A DNA stretch of 64,000 nucleotides. Origin: Alphaproteobacteria bacterium. Lineage in GTDB: Bacteria; Pseudomonadota; Alphaproteobacteria; Rhizobiales; Devosiaceae. A program made the position numbers and the translations under genes. Shown here piece by piece: positions 43,931-53,022 of the stretch. The notes under the pieces were generated by a model. That model searched no databases and was not told where the DNA came from. It was given only the letters and a program-made list of their open reading frames with translations. How positions within the stretch are numbered: the first letter of the stretch is position 1; each line of letters starts with the position of its first letter. The stretch spans positions 269,017-333,016 of the forward strand of contig JAHJWO010000054.1 in NCBI GenBank assembly GCA_018828145.1, given 5' to 3'.

Positions 43931-44911
43931 ATGCACAAGCTCCTTGCCGTCGCCGCAGCGGTCTTCACCCTCGGCACCCCGGCCTTCGCCCAGCCCACCG
44001 ACATCCTCAACGCCTCCTACGACATCGCGCGCGAGCTGTTCGAGGCGCAGAACGCCGCCTATGCGGCCTCGGGTGCCACTGTCACGGTCAACCAGTCCCA
44101 TGCCGGCACCTCCACCCAGGCCCGCGCCATTCTTGAAGGCCTCGCCGCCGATGTCGTGACCTTCAACCAGGTGACCGATATCGCCCGTCTCGTCGAAGGC
44201 GGCGTCGTGTCCGAGGATTGGGCCAGCGAATTCCCCAACAATGCCGCGCCCTTCTATTCCTTCCCGGCCTTCCTGGTGCGCGCCGGCAATCCCAAGGGCA
44301 TCAGCGACTGGGGCGATCTGGCTGGCGACGGCGTGCAGGTCATCTTCCCCAATCCCAAGACCTCGGGTAACGGCCGCTATACCTATCTGGCCGCCCGCGC
44401 CTGGGCGGTCGAGGAATATGCCGGCGACGAAGCCCAGATCGAGGCCTTCCTCACCAAGCTCTTCGCCAATGTCCCGGTCTTCGAGACCGGCGGTCGCGCC
44501 GCCACCACCGCCTTCACCGAGCGCCAGCTTGGCGACGTGCTGGTCACCTTCGAGGCCGAGGTGCTGAGCGTGCGCAACCAGCTCGGCGCCGACAATTATG
44601 AGGCGGTCATCCCCTCGGTGAGCTTCCTGTCCGAATTCCCGGTCGCCATCGTCGACAAGGTCGTCGACGCCCGTGGCAGCCGTGACCTGGCCAAGGCCTA
44701 TCTCGATTTCCTGTTCTCGCCCGCCGGCCAGGAAGTCGCCGCCGCCAATTTCCACCGCGTGCGGGACGAAACCGTCGCCGCAGCGCATGCCGCGGACTTC
44801 CCCGAAGTGCGCCTCGTGACCATCGAGGATGCCTTTGGCGGCTGGGACAAGGCCTCCGAAGAGCACTTCGCGGATGGCGGCCTGCTCGACCGGGTCTTCC
44901 TCAACCAGTAA
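43931..44911 (+). CDS. Sulfate ABC transporter periplasmic binding protein
   Basis: A 326-residue protein of the Sbp/CysP family. The signal peptide MHKLLAVAAAVFTLGTPAFA is followed by LNASYDIARELF, NQSHAGTSTQARAIL and DVVTFNQVTDI, and later by PSVSFLSEFPVAIVDKVVD. It binds sulfate or thiosulfate in the periplasm. The start at 43931 is set by the signal peptide; the frame is open upstream into the repeat region. Followed by cysT and cysW. Sbp versus CysP cannot be decided by eye. Confidence 0.92.
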   Translation: MHKLLAVAAAVFTLGTPAFAQPTDILNASYDIARELFEAQNAAYAASGATVTVNQSHAGTSTQARAILEGLAADVVTFNQVTDIARLVEGGVVSEDWASEFPNNAAPFYSFPAFLVRAGNPKGISDWGDLAGDGVQVIFPNPKTSGNGRYTYLAARAWAVEEYAGDEAQIEAFLTKLFANVPVFETGGRAATTAFTERQLGDVLVTFEAEVLSVRNQLGADNYEAVIPSVSFLSEFPVAIVDKVVDARGSRDLAKAYLDFLFSPAGQEVAAANFHRVRDETVAAAHAADFPEVRLVTIEDAFGGWDKASEEHFADGGLLDRVFLNQ

Positions 44912-44973
44912 TCTGCCGCTCCGACATTTGCGGCGTGGCCCGGGGCCACGCCGTCCGCCTCTGAGGACCATCC

Positions 44974-45810
44974 ATGGCATCGCGACGCAGCAAGCACCTC
45001 TTGCCCGGCTTCGGGCTGACGCTGGGCGTCTCCATGCTCTATCTGACCATCATCATCGCCCTGCCCCTGCTCGCCATGCTGCTCAAGGTCGGCGGCATGG
45101 GCTGGGAAGAGTTCTGGCGCATCGTCGGCTCCAACCGCTCGCTCGCCGCCTATCGCATCACCTTCGGCTCGGCCTTCATCGCCGCCCTGTTCAACGGCGC
45201 CTTCGGCCTGCTGCTGGCCTGGGTGCTCACCCGCTACAGCTTCCCCGGCAAGCGCATCCTCGATGCCCTGGTCGACCTGCCCTTCGCTTTGCCCACCGCG
45301 GTGGCCGGCCTGGTCCTCGTGACCCTCTTCGCCGATAGCGGCTGGTATGGCCAGTTTCTCGAGCCCAACGGCATCAAGGTCAATTACACCCAGCTCGGCA
45401 TCATCCTCGCCATGGCCTTCACCTCGATCCCCTTCGTGGTGCGCACCGTCCAGCCGGTGCTCGAAGAGGTGCAGGTCGAGCTGGAAGAGGCCGCTCGTAC
45501 CCTGGGCGCCACGCGCTGGCAGATTTTTGCCCGCGTCATCTGGCCCACCATCCTCCCCGCCTTCATGGCCGGCTGCGTGCTGTCCTTTGCCCGCTCGCTC
45601 GGCGAATTTGGCGCCGTGGTCTTCATCGCCGGCAACCTGCCCGGCCTCACCGAGATCGTCTCGCTGCTGATCTTCATCCGCCTTGAGGAATACAATTACG
45701 AGGGCGCCGCTGCGCTCGCCTTCGTTCTCCTCCTCGCCGCTTTCCTCACCCTGCTGCTGACCAATGCCCTCCAGGCCTGGCAGACGCGCTATGCCGATCG
45801 GAGCCGCTGA
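44974..45810 (+). CDS. cysT: Sulfate ABC transporter permease CysT (CysU)
   Basis: A 278-residue inner-membrane permease with about six helices. The ABC-permease EAA loop reads EEAARTLGATRWQIFARVIWPTI. The first subunit of the sulfate/thiosulfate permease heterodimer. Its stop codon overlaps the cysW ATG by one base, implying coupled translation. Confidence 0.93.
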   Translation: MASRRSKHLLPGFGLTLGVSMLYLTIIIALPLLAMLLKVGGMGWEEFWRIVGSNRSLAAYRITFGSAFIAALFNGAFGLLLAWVLTRYSFPGKRILDALVDLPFALPTAVAGLVLVTLFADSGWYGQFLEPNGIKVNYTQLGIILAMAFTSIPFVVRTVQPVLEEVQVELEEAARTLGATRWQIFARVIWPTILPAFMAGCVLSFARSLGEFGAVVFIAGNLPGLTEIVSLLIFIRLEEYNYEGAAALAFVLLLAAFLTLLLTNALQAWQTRYADRSR

Positions 45811-46631
45811 TGCACGCCACTCGCACCCAGCCGTGTTCCGCCGCCGAAATCACCCTCATCGCCCTCGCCTTCGGGCTGTCCGCCGCCATCCTGGTAGTGC
45901 CGCTGCTGCTCATCTTCGCCTTTGCCCTGCGCGAGGGCCTGGGCGTCTATCTCGCCAATATCGTCGAACCCAACACCCTGCACGCCATCGGCCTCACCGT
46001 TCTGACGGCACTGATCGTCGTGCCGATCAATATCGTGGTCGGCATCTGCGTCGCCTGGCTGGTCACCCGCTTCAAGTTCCCCGGCCGGCAGGTGCTCATC
46101 ACCATCATCGAGCTGCCCGCCGCCGTCAGCCCCATCGTGGCCGGCGTGGTCTATCTCTTCCTCTATGGCGGCCAGGGCCTGCTCGGCCCCACCCTGCAGG
46201 GCGCCGGCATCCAGCTGATGTTCACCACCACCGCCATCGTGCTGGTCAGCCTCTTCGTCACCGCGCCCTTCGTGGCGCGCGAGCTCATCCCGCTGATGCA
46301 GCAGCAGGGCACCGAGGATGAGGAAGCCGCGCTCTCGCTCGGCGCCAATGGCTGGCAGATGTTCTGGTTCGTCACCCTGCCCAATATCCGCTGGGCCATC
46401 CTCTACGGCGCCATCCTCACCAATGCCCGCGTCATGGGCGAATTCGGCGCCGTGTCGGTCGTCTCGGGCTCCATCCGCGGCCAGACCAATACCCTGCCCC
46501 TCCAGATCAGCCAGCTCTTCAACGATTTCAACGTCACCGGCGCCTTCGCCGCCAGCTCGACGCTGGCCTTCATGGCCGTCCTGACGCTGCTGCTGAAATC
46601 CACCCTCGAAGCCAGGGGCGGCTGGCGCTAG
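45810..46631 (+). CDS. cysW: Sulfate ABC transporter permease CysW
   Basis: A 273-residue permease with six predicted helices and the EAA loop EDEEAALSLGANGWQMFWFVTLPNI. It pairs with CysT. The usual next gene, the ATPase cysA, is missing: cysW is followed immediately by a convergent HPP-family gene that overlaps its last 4 bases. The transporter must therefore use an ATPase encoded elsewhere. Confidence 0.93.
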   Translation: MHATRTQPCSAAEITLIALAFGLSAAILVVPLLLIFAFALREGLGVYLANIVEPNTLHAIGLTVLTALIVVPINIVVGICVAWLVTRFKFPGRQVLITIIELPAAVSPIVAGVVYLFLYGGQGLLGPTLQGAGIQLMFTTTAIVLVSLFVTAPFVARELIPLMQQQGTEDEEAALSLGANGWQMFWFVTLPNIRWAILYGAILTNARVMGEFGAVSVVSGSIRGQTNTLPLQISQLFNDFNVTGAFAASSTLAFMAVLTLLLKSTLEARGGWR

Positions 46632-47791
46632 GCCTGGCTGTCCTTCGCCACCGCGAACATGGCCGCCATCAGGTCCGACTGCGTCACCATGCCCACCAGA
46701 TGCCCCTCGCCATCCACCACCGGCAGGTGATGCAGCCCCGCATCGGCCATGAACGGCACGATCTGGGCAATATGCGTCTCCGGCCGCGCGGCCTTGACCG
46801 GCGCGCTCATGATATCCTCGACCTTGCCCTTGAGCGCCCGGTCCGAATTGCTGATTGCCCGCAGCCGCCAGCCCAGGCCAGAGCCCGTCGCCGACATGCC
46901 CCAGTCGGCCTTGTCCAGCAAATCGGTCTGCGTCAGGATGCCGATCACCTTGTTGTCGAGGTCCACCACCGGCAGCGCCTTGATGTGGTGCTCGCGCAGA
47001 TGCCGCAGGGCTTCGCGCAGGCTCGTCTTCGGCCCCACCGATTGCACGTCCCGGCTCATGATCTGCCCGCAGGTCACCCCGCCCGAGCGCCGGTCATAGG
47101 CCCGCAATTCCGCCCGGTGCAGGATATCCTCGAGGTCATCCGTCGCCACTGGCATCACCAGGTCATATTGCGCCAGCACCGCGCTGATATCATCCTGCGT
47201 CACGCCCAGCCGCCCCATCGGCAGCGGATCGGCCGTCCGGTGCGGATTGCCCGGCACAGGCGCCAGGTGGGGATAGCGCCGCCCGGTCAGGTTGTTGAAC
47301 AGCAGCGCCGCCACGAGCAGCAGGATCGAGTTCACCAGCACCGGCCAGACCACGAAGCCGAAGCCCGCCGCCTGGATGGCCGGCCCGCCCAGCACCGCGG
47401 TCAGCGCCACCGCGCCACTCGGCGGGTGCAGGCATTTGAGCGCCATCATCGCCGCGATCGCCAGCCCCACCGCCAGCGCCGCAGCCAGCATCGGGTCGCC
47501 CACATAGCGCGCGCAGCTCACCCCGATCAGCGCTGAGATCGTATTGCCACCAATGATCGACCAGGGCTGGGCCAGGGGACTTGTCGGCACGGCAAACAGC
47601 AGCACCGCCGAAGCCCCCATGGGCGCGATCAGCAGCGGTGCATCGGGGCTTCCCCCCAGGGCCAGGCTCGCCACCGCCCCGGTCACCAGGATGCCGATCA
47701 GCGCACCGATCGACGCGCGCAGCCGCTCGCCCAGGCTGACAGGCGCCAGGCCGGGCACAAAGCGCTTGATGAAGGGGATGACGCTGGACAT
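46628..47791 (-). CDS. HPP family membrane protein with two CBS domains
   Basis: A 387-residue protein. The N-terminal HPP domain (about 1-180) has four or five membrane helices and the name-giving motif CLHPPSGAVALTAVLGG. The cytosolic C-terminal half holds a CBS pair (about 245-375, IMSRDVQSVGPKTSLREALRHL and IMSAPVKAARPETHIAQIV). HPP proteins are implicated in anion transport (nitrite in plants and cyanobacteria); CBS domains suggest nucleotide gating. The start at 47791 removes an atypical 25-residue leader. Convergent with cysW. Confidence 0.87.
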   Translation of the reverse strand: MSSVIPFIKRFVPGLAPVSLGERLRASIGALIGILVTGAVASLALGGSPDAPLLIAPMGASAVLLFAVPTSPLAQPWSIIGGNTISALIGVSCARYVGDPMLAAALAVGLAIAAMMALKCLHPPSGAVALTAVLGGPAIQAAGFGFVVWPVLVNSILLLVAALLFNNLTGRRYPHLAPVPGNPHRTADPLPMGRLGVTQDDISAVLAQYDLVMPVATDDLEDILHRAELRAYDRRSGGVTCGQIMSRDVQSVGPKTSLREALRHLREHHIKALPVVDLDNKVIGILTQTDLLDKADWGMSATGSGLGWRLRAISNSDRALKGKVEDIMSAPVKAARPETHIAQIVPFMADAGLHHLPVVDGEGHLVGMVTQSDLMAAMFAVAKDSQA

Positions 47792-47902
47792 TGCCGCGGG
47801 ATGTAGCAGGCGCACGCAGCCCCGCCAACCGGCTACAGGCACTGGATATTCCGAAGAAATCGGCACGACGGGAATTTCATTCCTGCCGTGCCGCCTTGTG
47901 TC

Positions 47903-48850
47903 TCAACCCGCCTGGTGCCAGCTCTTGAGCCCCAGCAGCTTCTCGCCCAGCGGCGTCAGCTTGGCCGTCGTGGCATGCTTCTTCTCCCACTCGCGCGGAT
48001 CGCCGGGAAAGGCATCGCGCTGCGGGTGGTCCAGCTCGCGCCACAGCCTGATGCGCTCGGCGCGTTCGGCCACGTTGGCCTCATCGGCGGGGAACATCGA
48101 GATATACTGCGCCATGCGCACCCGGTCCTTGGAGTGGTTGGGCCGCACGCCATGCGCCAGCAGCGTGTTGAAGATCATCAGGTCGCCCGGCTCCATCTCG
48201 ATATTGGTGATCTTGAGTCCGGTTGTATCGGGATGCATCGGGTCGCGGTCGGCCGGCTGGGTCTTCACCCAGTTGTCGAAGTCGTAGAACAGCTCGGGAA
48301 TGCACTGGAACCCGCCGACATCGCCGTCCTGCTTGACCAGGCTCAACACCCCCTGCACGCCGATCGGCAGCGGATCGAGCGAGGTATCGCTGTCCCAGTG
48401 GATGAACCCGTTCGGGTTGCCATGCACCTTCTTGGGCACGTTGAGATTGGCCCGGTCGATGCTGGTCCACAGCGCCTCCATGTCCCAGATATCCACGAAG
48501 GCATCATAGATCCGCTGTTCCATGCGGTTGTCCCACAGATACTGGTGGTTGTAGATCTCCACCATGCCCGTGCCGTTGAGCTCCTTCATGATGTGATCGC
48601 GGCGCTGCGGCGCGTACCAGGTGGACTGGTCGTCCGGATTCTTTTCGTCAAATTCCCAGAGCAAAGCCTTGAGCCGCTCGACATTTTCCGGCGGCACCGC
48701 AGCGCGAACAATCACATAGCCCCTGGTCACCCAGTGTTCCCAGTCTTCCGGGCTCAGCACCCGCAGGGGCAGCTTCTTGACGATGTCCTTGAGCTGGGTG
48801 GTCACCACCTGCGTGGTGGGATGGCTGTCGCGTTTGGTGCTCGGCTGCAT
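47903..48850 (-). CDS. Phytanoyl-CoA dioxygenase (PhyH) family protein
   Basis: A 315-residue Fe(II)/2-oxoglutarate-dependent oxygenase. Iron ligands His151 and Asp153 are in FIHWDSD and His233 is in LLAHGVRPNHS. Arg243 downstream is the likely 2-oxoglutarate contact. The double-stranded beta-helix core is of PhyH/EctD type. The substrate is unknown. It is divergent from an AraC regulator gene with 130 bases between them, so substrate-dependent control by that regulator is likely. Confidence 0.88.
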   Translation of the reverse strand: MQPSTKRDSHPTTQVVTTQLKDIVKKLPLRVLSPEDWEHWVTRGYVIVRAAVPPENVERLKALLWEFDEKNPDDQSTWYAPQRRDHIMKELNGTGMVEIYNHQYLWDNRMEQRIYDAFVDIWDMEALWTSIDRANLNVPKKVHGNPNGFIHWDSDTSLDPLPIGVQGVLSLVKQDGDVGGFQCIPELFYDFDNWVKTQPADRDPMHPDTTGLKITNIEMEPGDLMIFNTLLAHGVRPNHSKDRVRMAQYISMFPADEANVAERAERIRLWRELDHPQRDAFPGDPREWEKKHATTAKLTPLGEKLLGLKSWHQAG

Positions 48851-48921
48851 GGTTCACTCCCATTTGCGTCCCCTTCGGGCTTGCTGATGCAGTGATCCTA
48901 GCCGCCTGCCTCCAGTCCCGC

Positions 48922-48951
48922 TTGCCCAAGGCTGGCCAATATTGATACTAT
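48922..48951 (+). promoter_or_regulatory. Candidate promoter of the AraC-type regulator gene
   Basis: TTGCCC (48922-48927), 18 bases, TACTAT (48946-48951), 29 bases before the ATG at 48981. The spacer contains the AT-rich palindrome CAATATTG (48937-48944), a possible operator. Confidence 0.4.
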
Positions 48952-48980
48952 TCTGGCGTACGGAGACCGAACGGCGCCAT

Positions 48981-49838
48981 ATGAAGCCCTATCTGGAACG
49001 TCTCACCCCCGACGAAGGCGCCTCCTGGGCCAGTCTCAACCGGCGCCTCGATGACGGCATTCCCTTCCAGTGGCATCACCATCCCGAATTCGAGCTGACG
49101 CTGACGCTCAATTCACGCGGCCAGCGCTTCATCGGCGATCATATCGGCCGCTACGAGCCCGGCGACCTGGTGCTGATCGGCCCCTACCTGCCCCATACCT
49201 GGCATTCGCTGGACCGTCCGGACGCCGGCCAGCCCCATGTCGCGCTTGTCATGTGGTTCCTGCCCGACTGGGCCGAGCGGCTCACCGCCAATGCCGAGCT
49301 GCGCGCCGTCGCCGCCATGCTGGCCCGCGCTGCGCATGGCCTGCAATTCTCCCCCGAGACAGCGGAGGCCGTCCGGCCGCAGGTCGAGAATCTCTTCACC
49401 CAGCCGCCCGTCGAGCGCTTCCTGCGCCTGGTCACCATCCTGACCCGGCTGGCCGGCGACCGCGCCGCGACGCCGCTCTCGGCCACCGCGCCCGAACTGG
49501 CGCCCGCCGCCACCGACCGGGGCCGCATCGACCGCGTGCTCAATCACATCCACGCCCACTTCGCCGAGCCGATCACCATTTCCGAGCTTGCCGATATCGC
49601 CGCACTCAGCCCCTCGGGCCTGCACCGCACCTTCCAGCGCCACACGCGCCAGACCGTGAGCCAGTATCTCATCCGCCTGCGCATCGGTCGCGCCTGCGCC
49701 CTGCTCTCCTCCGGCCCCATGCCCATCGGCACCATTGCCGGCGAGGTCGGCTACGACTCGCTGGCCAACTTCAACCGCCAGTTCAAGGCCCTGAAGGGCA
49801 CGACGCCGCGGGCGTATCGGGCGGCGTTCCTGGGGTAG
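48981..49838 (+). CDS. AraC family transcriptional regulator with cupin domain
   Basis: A 285-residue regulator. The N-terminal cupin sensor (about 20-95) has FQWHHHPEFELTLTLNSRGQRFIGDHIGRYEPGDLVLIGP. The C-terminal double helix-turn-helix (about 185-285) carries ITISELADIAALSPSGLHRTFQRHT and GYDSLANFNRQFKALKGTTPRAYR. A start at 48981 follows the candidate promoter. It probably controls the divergent dioxygenase gene. The inducer is unknown; sugars are usual for this cupin type. Confidence 0.9.
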   Translation: MKPYLERLTPDEGASWASLNRRLDDGIPFQWHHHPEFELTLTLNSRGQRFIGDHIGRYEPGDLVLIGPYLPHTWHSLDRPDAGQPHVALVMWFLPDWAERLTANAELRAVAAMLARAAHGLQFSPETAEAVRPQVENLFTQPPVERFLRLVTILTRLAGDRAATPLSATAPELAPAATDRGRIDRVLNHIHAHFAEPITISELADIAALSPSGLHRTFQRHTRQTVSQYLIRLRIGRACALLSSGPMPIGTIAGEVGYDSLANFNRQFKALKGTTPRAYRAAFLG

Positions 49839-49854
49839 TCGGCAGATCCGAGTA

Positions 49855-49965
49855 CCCCCACCTAACCTCCCCCTGACAGGGGGAGGAACCGCTTGGTGGG
49901 TGTTGGAGATCGTGCCCCACACACGATCAGCCCCTCCCCCTTCCAGGGGGAGGCTGGGTGGGGGT
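49855..49965. repeat. GC-rich palindromic intergenic element, copy 4
   Basis: CTCCCCCTGACAGGGGGAG and CTCCCCCTTCCAGGGGGAG hairpins are bounded by inverted CACC/GGTG-rich ends (ACCCCCACC and GGGTGGGGGT). It lies between the convergent AraC and amidohydrolase genes. Confidence 0.75.
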
Positions 49966-50007
49966 CATCTCCACGAACACGCCCGTTGCAGCGTCCCTCA
50001 AGCCCCC

Positions 50008-50922
50008 CTACCGCGCAAAGGCCTCGAACGGATTGATCTCCGTCAGTTGAACGATCATCGCCTCGTCCACGCCCGCCGCCCGCAGCTTGGGCAATATGCT
50101 GCCCACCAGATGCGTATAGGGCCGCGGCTCGCCGCCGCCGGGCTTGGCCGGGTCAAACCAGCCCATGTCGTGGCTCAGCAGCAGCTGCTTGCCGAGCCCG
50201 GCCTCCAGCGCCTTGAGGATCAGCGGTACGCTTTCTTCGTCAGGCACCCAGCCCAGATTGTCATATTCGATCCAGGCGCCACGCGCCGCTACCGCCTTGT
50301 GCATCTCGAAATCGGGCTCGGCCTGGGTATGGATCGAGATGAAACGGCTGGCGCTGTGGCCCTCGGCCTCGATGATATCGAGCTGGTCCATCACCACCCG
50401 CCCCTTGATGGTGTGTGAGCCGATCACCGCATCATTGGCCTTGGCCGCCCGCGCCGCGGCGCGCAGGATCTTGCTCTCGAGCGGAGTTATCCCGTCATCG
50501 CCGGCGCTGACCTTGATCCAGGCTGCCCGCACGCCCGTCTGGCCAATCCCTTCGCTCAACTCCTTGTGCATCCAGGCTTCCAGCTCATCCTCGCTCGCCG
50601 CCCGCACCCAGTCCGGGATCCACGGTTCGCGATAATTGCCCGTCGGCACCACGATGGGAAAACCGGTGGCCTGCGACACGGCCAGGTCGAAATCCACCCG
50701 CAGCCCGACCCCACCGGTGGAGCATTCCACCAGCGCCGTCACCCCCTGCGCCTTGATCGCCTCGATCTGCGGCGCTATCAGCGCCACCACCTCCGCCACG
50801 TCCGCCTGCGCATACCCCTCCTTGTCGGGCGTCCGCAGATCCACAAACACGTGCTCGTGCGGCAGGATCATGCCGAGCTCCGCCTTGCTGCGTGGGCCGA
50901 GTGTGGTGAAAAGCTGCTTCAT
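50008..50922 (-). CDS. Phosphotriesterase-like amidohydrolase (lactonase family)
   Basis: A 304-residue binuclear-metal TIM-barrel hydrolase. Metal ligands His22 and His24 (LPHEHVF), carbamylated Lys137 (AWIKVSAG), His170 (GSHT), His198 (SIHTQ) and Asp252 (LSHDMGW) are all in place. Relatives are lactonases or sulfolactonases; the substrate is not predictable. GGAGG precedes the ATG at 50922. Divergent from an SLC13 permease gene that may import its substrate or product. Confidence 0.87.
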   Translation of the reverse strand: MKQLFTTLGPRSKAELGMILPHEHVFVDLRTPDKEGYAQADVAEVVALIAPQIEAIKAQGVTALVECSTGGVGLRVDFDLAVSQATGFPIVVPTGNYREPWIPDWVRAASEDELEAWMHKELSEGIGQTGVRAAWIKVSAGDDGITPLESKILRAAARAAKANDAVIGSHTIKGRVVMDQLDIIEAEGHSASRFISIHTQAEPDFEMHKAVAARGAWIEYDNLGWVPDEESVPLILKALEAGLGKQLLLSHDMGWFDPAKPGGGEPRPYTHLVGSILPKLRAAGVDEAMIVQLTEINPFEAFAR

Positions 50923-51055
50923 TGGGTATTTCCTCCGCGCCATTCGGCGTCTCTGGGCTGGTTCCACATCTATATATCATCGCATGTCGATTTTCGCCCT
51001 TGCCGCCCGCCCCAAGCTGCGATGTGTTGCGATTGACGCCTGCGCCACTTATGGG

Positions 51056-52831
51056 ATGGCAATGACTCTGCCGCAAATCTTCGCCTTTCTGATCATTGGC
51101 GCCATGATGGTGGCCTTCATATGGGGCCGCTGGCGCTATGACGTGGTAGCGGTCTGCGCCCTGCTCGCCGCCCTCGCTCTGGGAGTCGTGTCTCCGGGCG
51201 AAGCCTTTAGCGGCTTTTCCGACGATATCGTCATCATCGTCGCCAGCGCCCTGGTGGTCAGCGCCGCCGTGTCGCGCTCGGGCATCATGGAAGTGGCCAT
51301 GCGCCGCTTCGCGCCCAATATCAGCACGCCGCGCGCCCAGCTGATCCTGCTGGTCGTCGTGGTCACCGTGCTCAGCGCCTTCGTCAAGAATATCGGCGCT
51401 CTGGCCATCATGATGCCGATCGCCTTCCAGATGGCCCGCAAGTCCGGCGTCTCGCCCTCGCTCTTCCTGATGCCGATGTCCTTCGGCTCGCTGCTGGGCG
51501 GGTTGATGACCCAGATCGGCACCTCGCCCAATATCATCGTCTCCCGCGTCCGCCAGGATATGACCGGTCAGCCTTTCACCATGTTCGATTACACCCCGAC
51601 GGGCCTCGCCTTGTCCGTGGTCGGCGTGATCTTCCTGGCGCTGTGCTACCGCCTGCTGCCCGAGCGCCGGCGCGAGGAAACCGGGCTCGAAAGCGCCATC
51701 GAGATCAAGAATTACACCACCGAGGCGCGCGTCACCGAAGATTCCCCGGCCATCGGCAAGACCGTCTCCGAAATCCAGCGCAATGCTGACGGCCAGGCCA
51801 TGATCATCCGCATCCTCGGCGCAACCGGCCAGCGCCGTACGCCACTGCCCGACGTCAAGCTGCGCCTCGGCGATATCCTGCTCATCGAGGGCGCCGCCGA
51901 CGCCCTGGACAAGATGGTCTCCCAGTCCGGCCTCGTCTTTTCCGAACGGCGTGGCGCGGCCACCAAGGACGCCGCCGATATCGGCATCATCGAGGCCGTC
52001 ATCGGGGAAAGCTCTGCTCTCATTGGCGCCACCGCCCAGGAACTCACCCTGTTCGATCGCACCGGCCTCAACCTCCTGGCCATCAGCCGGCGCGACCAGC
52101 GCTTCACCGAACGGCTCGGACAGATCCGCTTTCAGAATGGCGACGTGATCCTCCTGCAGGGACATCTCAAGCGCCTGCCCGAGCTGCTGCGCGAATGGGA
52201 CTGCCTTCCCCTCGTCGAGCGCGGCCTGCGGCTGGGCAGCGTCCGCAACGGGCTTGTTCCCCTCGGCATTCTACTGGTCGCCATGGCCGCCACCGCCTTT
52301 GGCGTGGTCCCTGTCGCCCCCGCCTTCTTCGCCGCCGCCGTGGCAGCGGTCCTCACCCGCTCCATTCCGCTGCGCGACGTCTATACCCAGCTCGACGCGC
52401 CCATTCTCATCATGCTCGCCTGCCTGATTCCGGTCTCGGATTCCCTACGCACCACCGGCGGCACCGAACTCATCGCCAGCTGGCTCTCCATGACCGCCAG
52501 CACGCTTCCGGGCTGGGGCGCCCTGGCGCTCATCATGGTCGCCGCCATGGCGGTGACCCCCTTCCTCAACAATGCCGCCACCGTGCTGGTCATGGCGCCG
52601 ATCGCCGCCACCTTCGCCACCGAGCTCGGCTATGCCCCCGAGGCATTCCTGCTGGCCGTGGCCATCGGCGCCGGCTGCGACTTCCTCACCCCCATCGGCC
52701 ATCAGTGCAACACTCTGGTCATGGGTCCCGGCGGCTACAAATTCAGCGACTACGCACGCCTCGGCGCGCCGCTCTCGCTGCTGGTCGTCCTCGTCGCCGT
52801 CCCCATGCTGATGCTGGTCTGGCCGTTCTAG
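51056..52831 (+). CDS. SLC13/DASS family permease with two TrkA-C domains
   Basis: A 591-residue sodium-coupled anion permease. The first membrane half (about 1-180) contains FVKNIGALAIMMPIAF and TQIGTSPNIIVS. Then come two cytosolic RCK/TrkA_C modules (about 205-385), and a second membrane half with PFLNNAATVLVMAPIA and GAGCDFLTPIGHQCNT. The two-module layout is typical of prokaryotic DASS transporters for sulfate or dicarboxylates. ATG at 51056 or 51062 are likely starts; the frame is open further upstream. Divergent from the lactonase-like gene. Confidence 0.9.
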   Translation: MAMTLPQIFAFLIIGAMMVAFIWGRWRYDVVAVCALLAALALGVVSPGEAFSGFSDDIVIIVASALVVSAAVSRSGIMEVAMRRFAPNISTPRAQLILLVVVVTVLSAFVKNIGALAIMMPIAFQMARKSGVSPSLFLMPMSFGSLLGGLMTQIGTSPNIIVSRVRQDMTGQPFTMFDYTPTGLALSVVGVIFLALCYRLLPERRREETGLESAIEIKNYTTEARVTEDSPAIGKTVSEIQRNADGQAMIIRILGATGQRRTPLPDVKLRLGDILLIEGAADALDKMVSQSGLVFSERRGAATKDAADIGIIEAVIGESSALIGATAQELTLFDRTGLNLLAISRRDQRFTERLGQIRFQNGDVILLQGHLKRLPELLREWDCLPLVERGLRLGSVRNGLVPLGILLVAMAATAFGVVPVAPAFFAAAVAAVLTRSIPLRDVYTQLDAPILIMLACLIPVSDSLRTTGGTELIASWLSMTASTLPGWGALALIMVAAMAVTPFLNNAATVLVMAPIAATFATELGYAPEAFLLAVAIGAGCDFLTPIGHQCNTLVMGPGGYKFSDYARLGAPLSLLVVLVAVPMLMLVWPF

Positions 52832-52849
52832 CCGGAGCGGACCTTCCCC

Positions 52850-52945
52850 CGCACGGAGTGGAGGGAGCCTATGAGCACAAACGCTGGCTCTGGCGCCTCC
52901 CTCCCCTGAATGGGGAGGGACCGAGGGTGGGGTGATGGAGGCCAC
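52850..52945. repeat. GC-rich palindromic intergenic element, copy 5 (degenerate)
   Basis: CTCCCTCCCCTGAATGGGGAG with flanking GGGACCGAGGGTGGGG resembles the other copies. It lies between the SLC13 gene and folP. Confidence 0.55.
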
Positions 52946-53022
52946 AGCGGGGCCGGACCAAGATGAACACTTGTCGTCACCCTCAGGGTGGAGGTAAGCC
53001 TCCGCTGACGCGGAACCACGCC

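Noticed and set aside
50585..52165. A 526-codon minus-strand frame opposite the SLC13 gene
   Set aside because: Shadow frame with Asp/Gly/His-rich composition and no motif.
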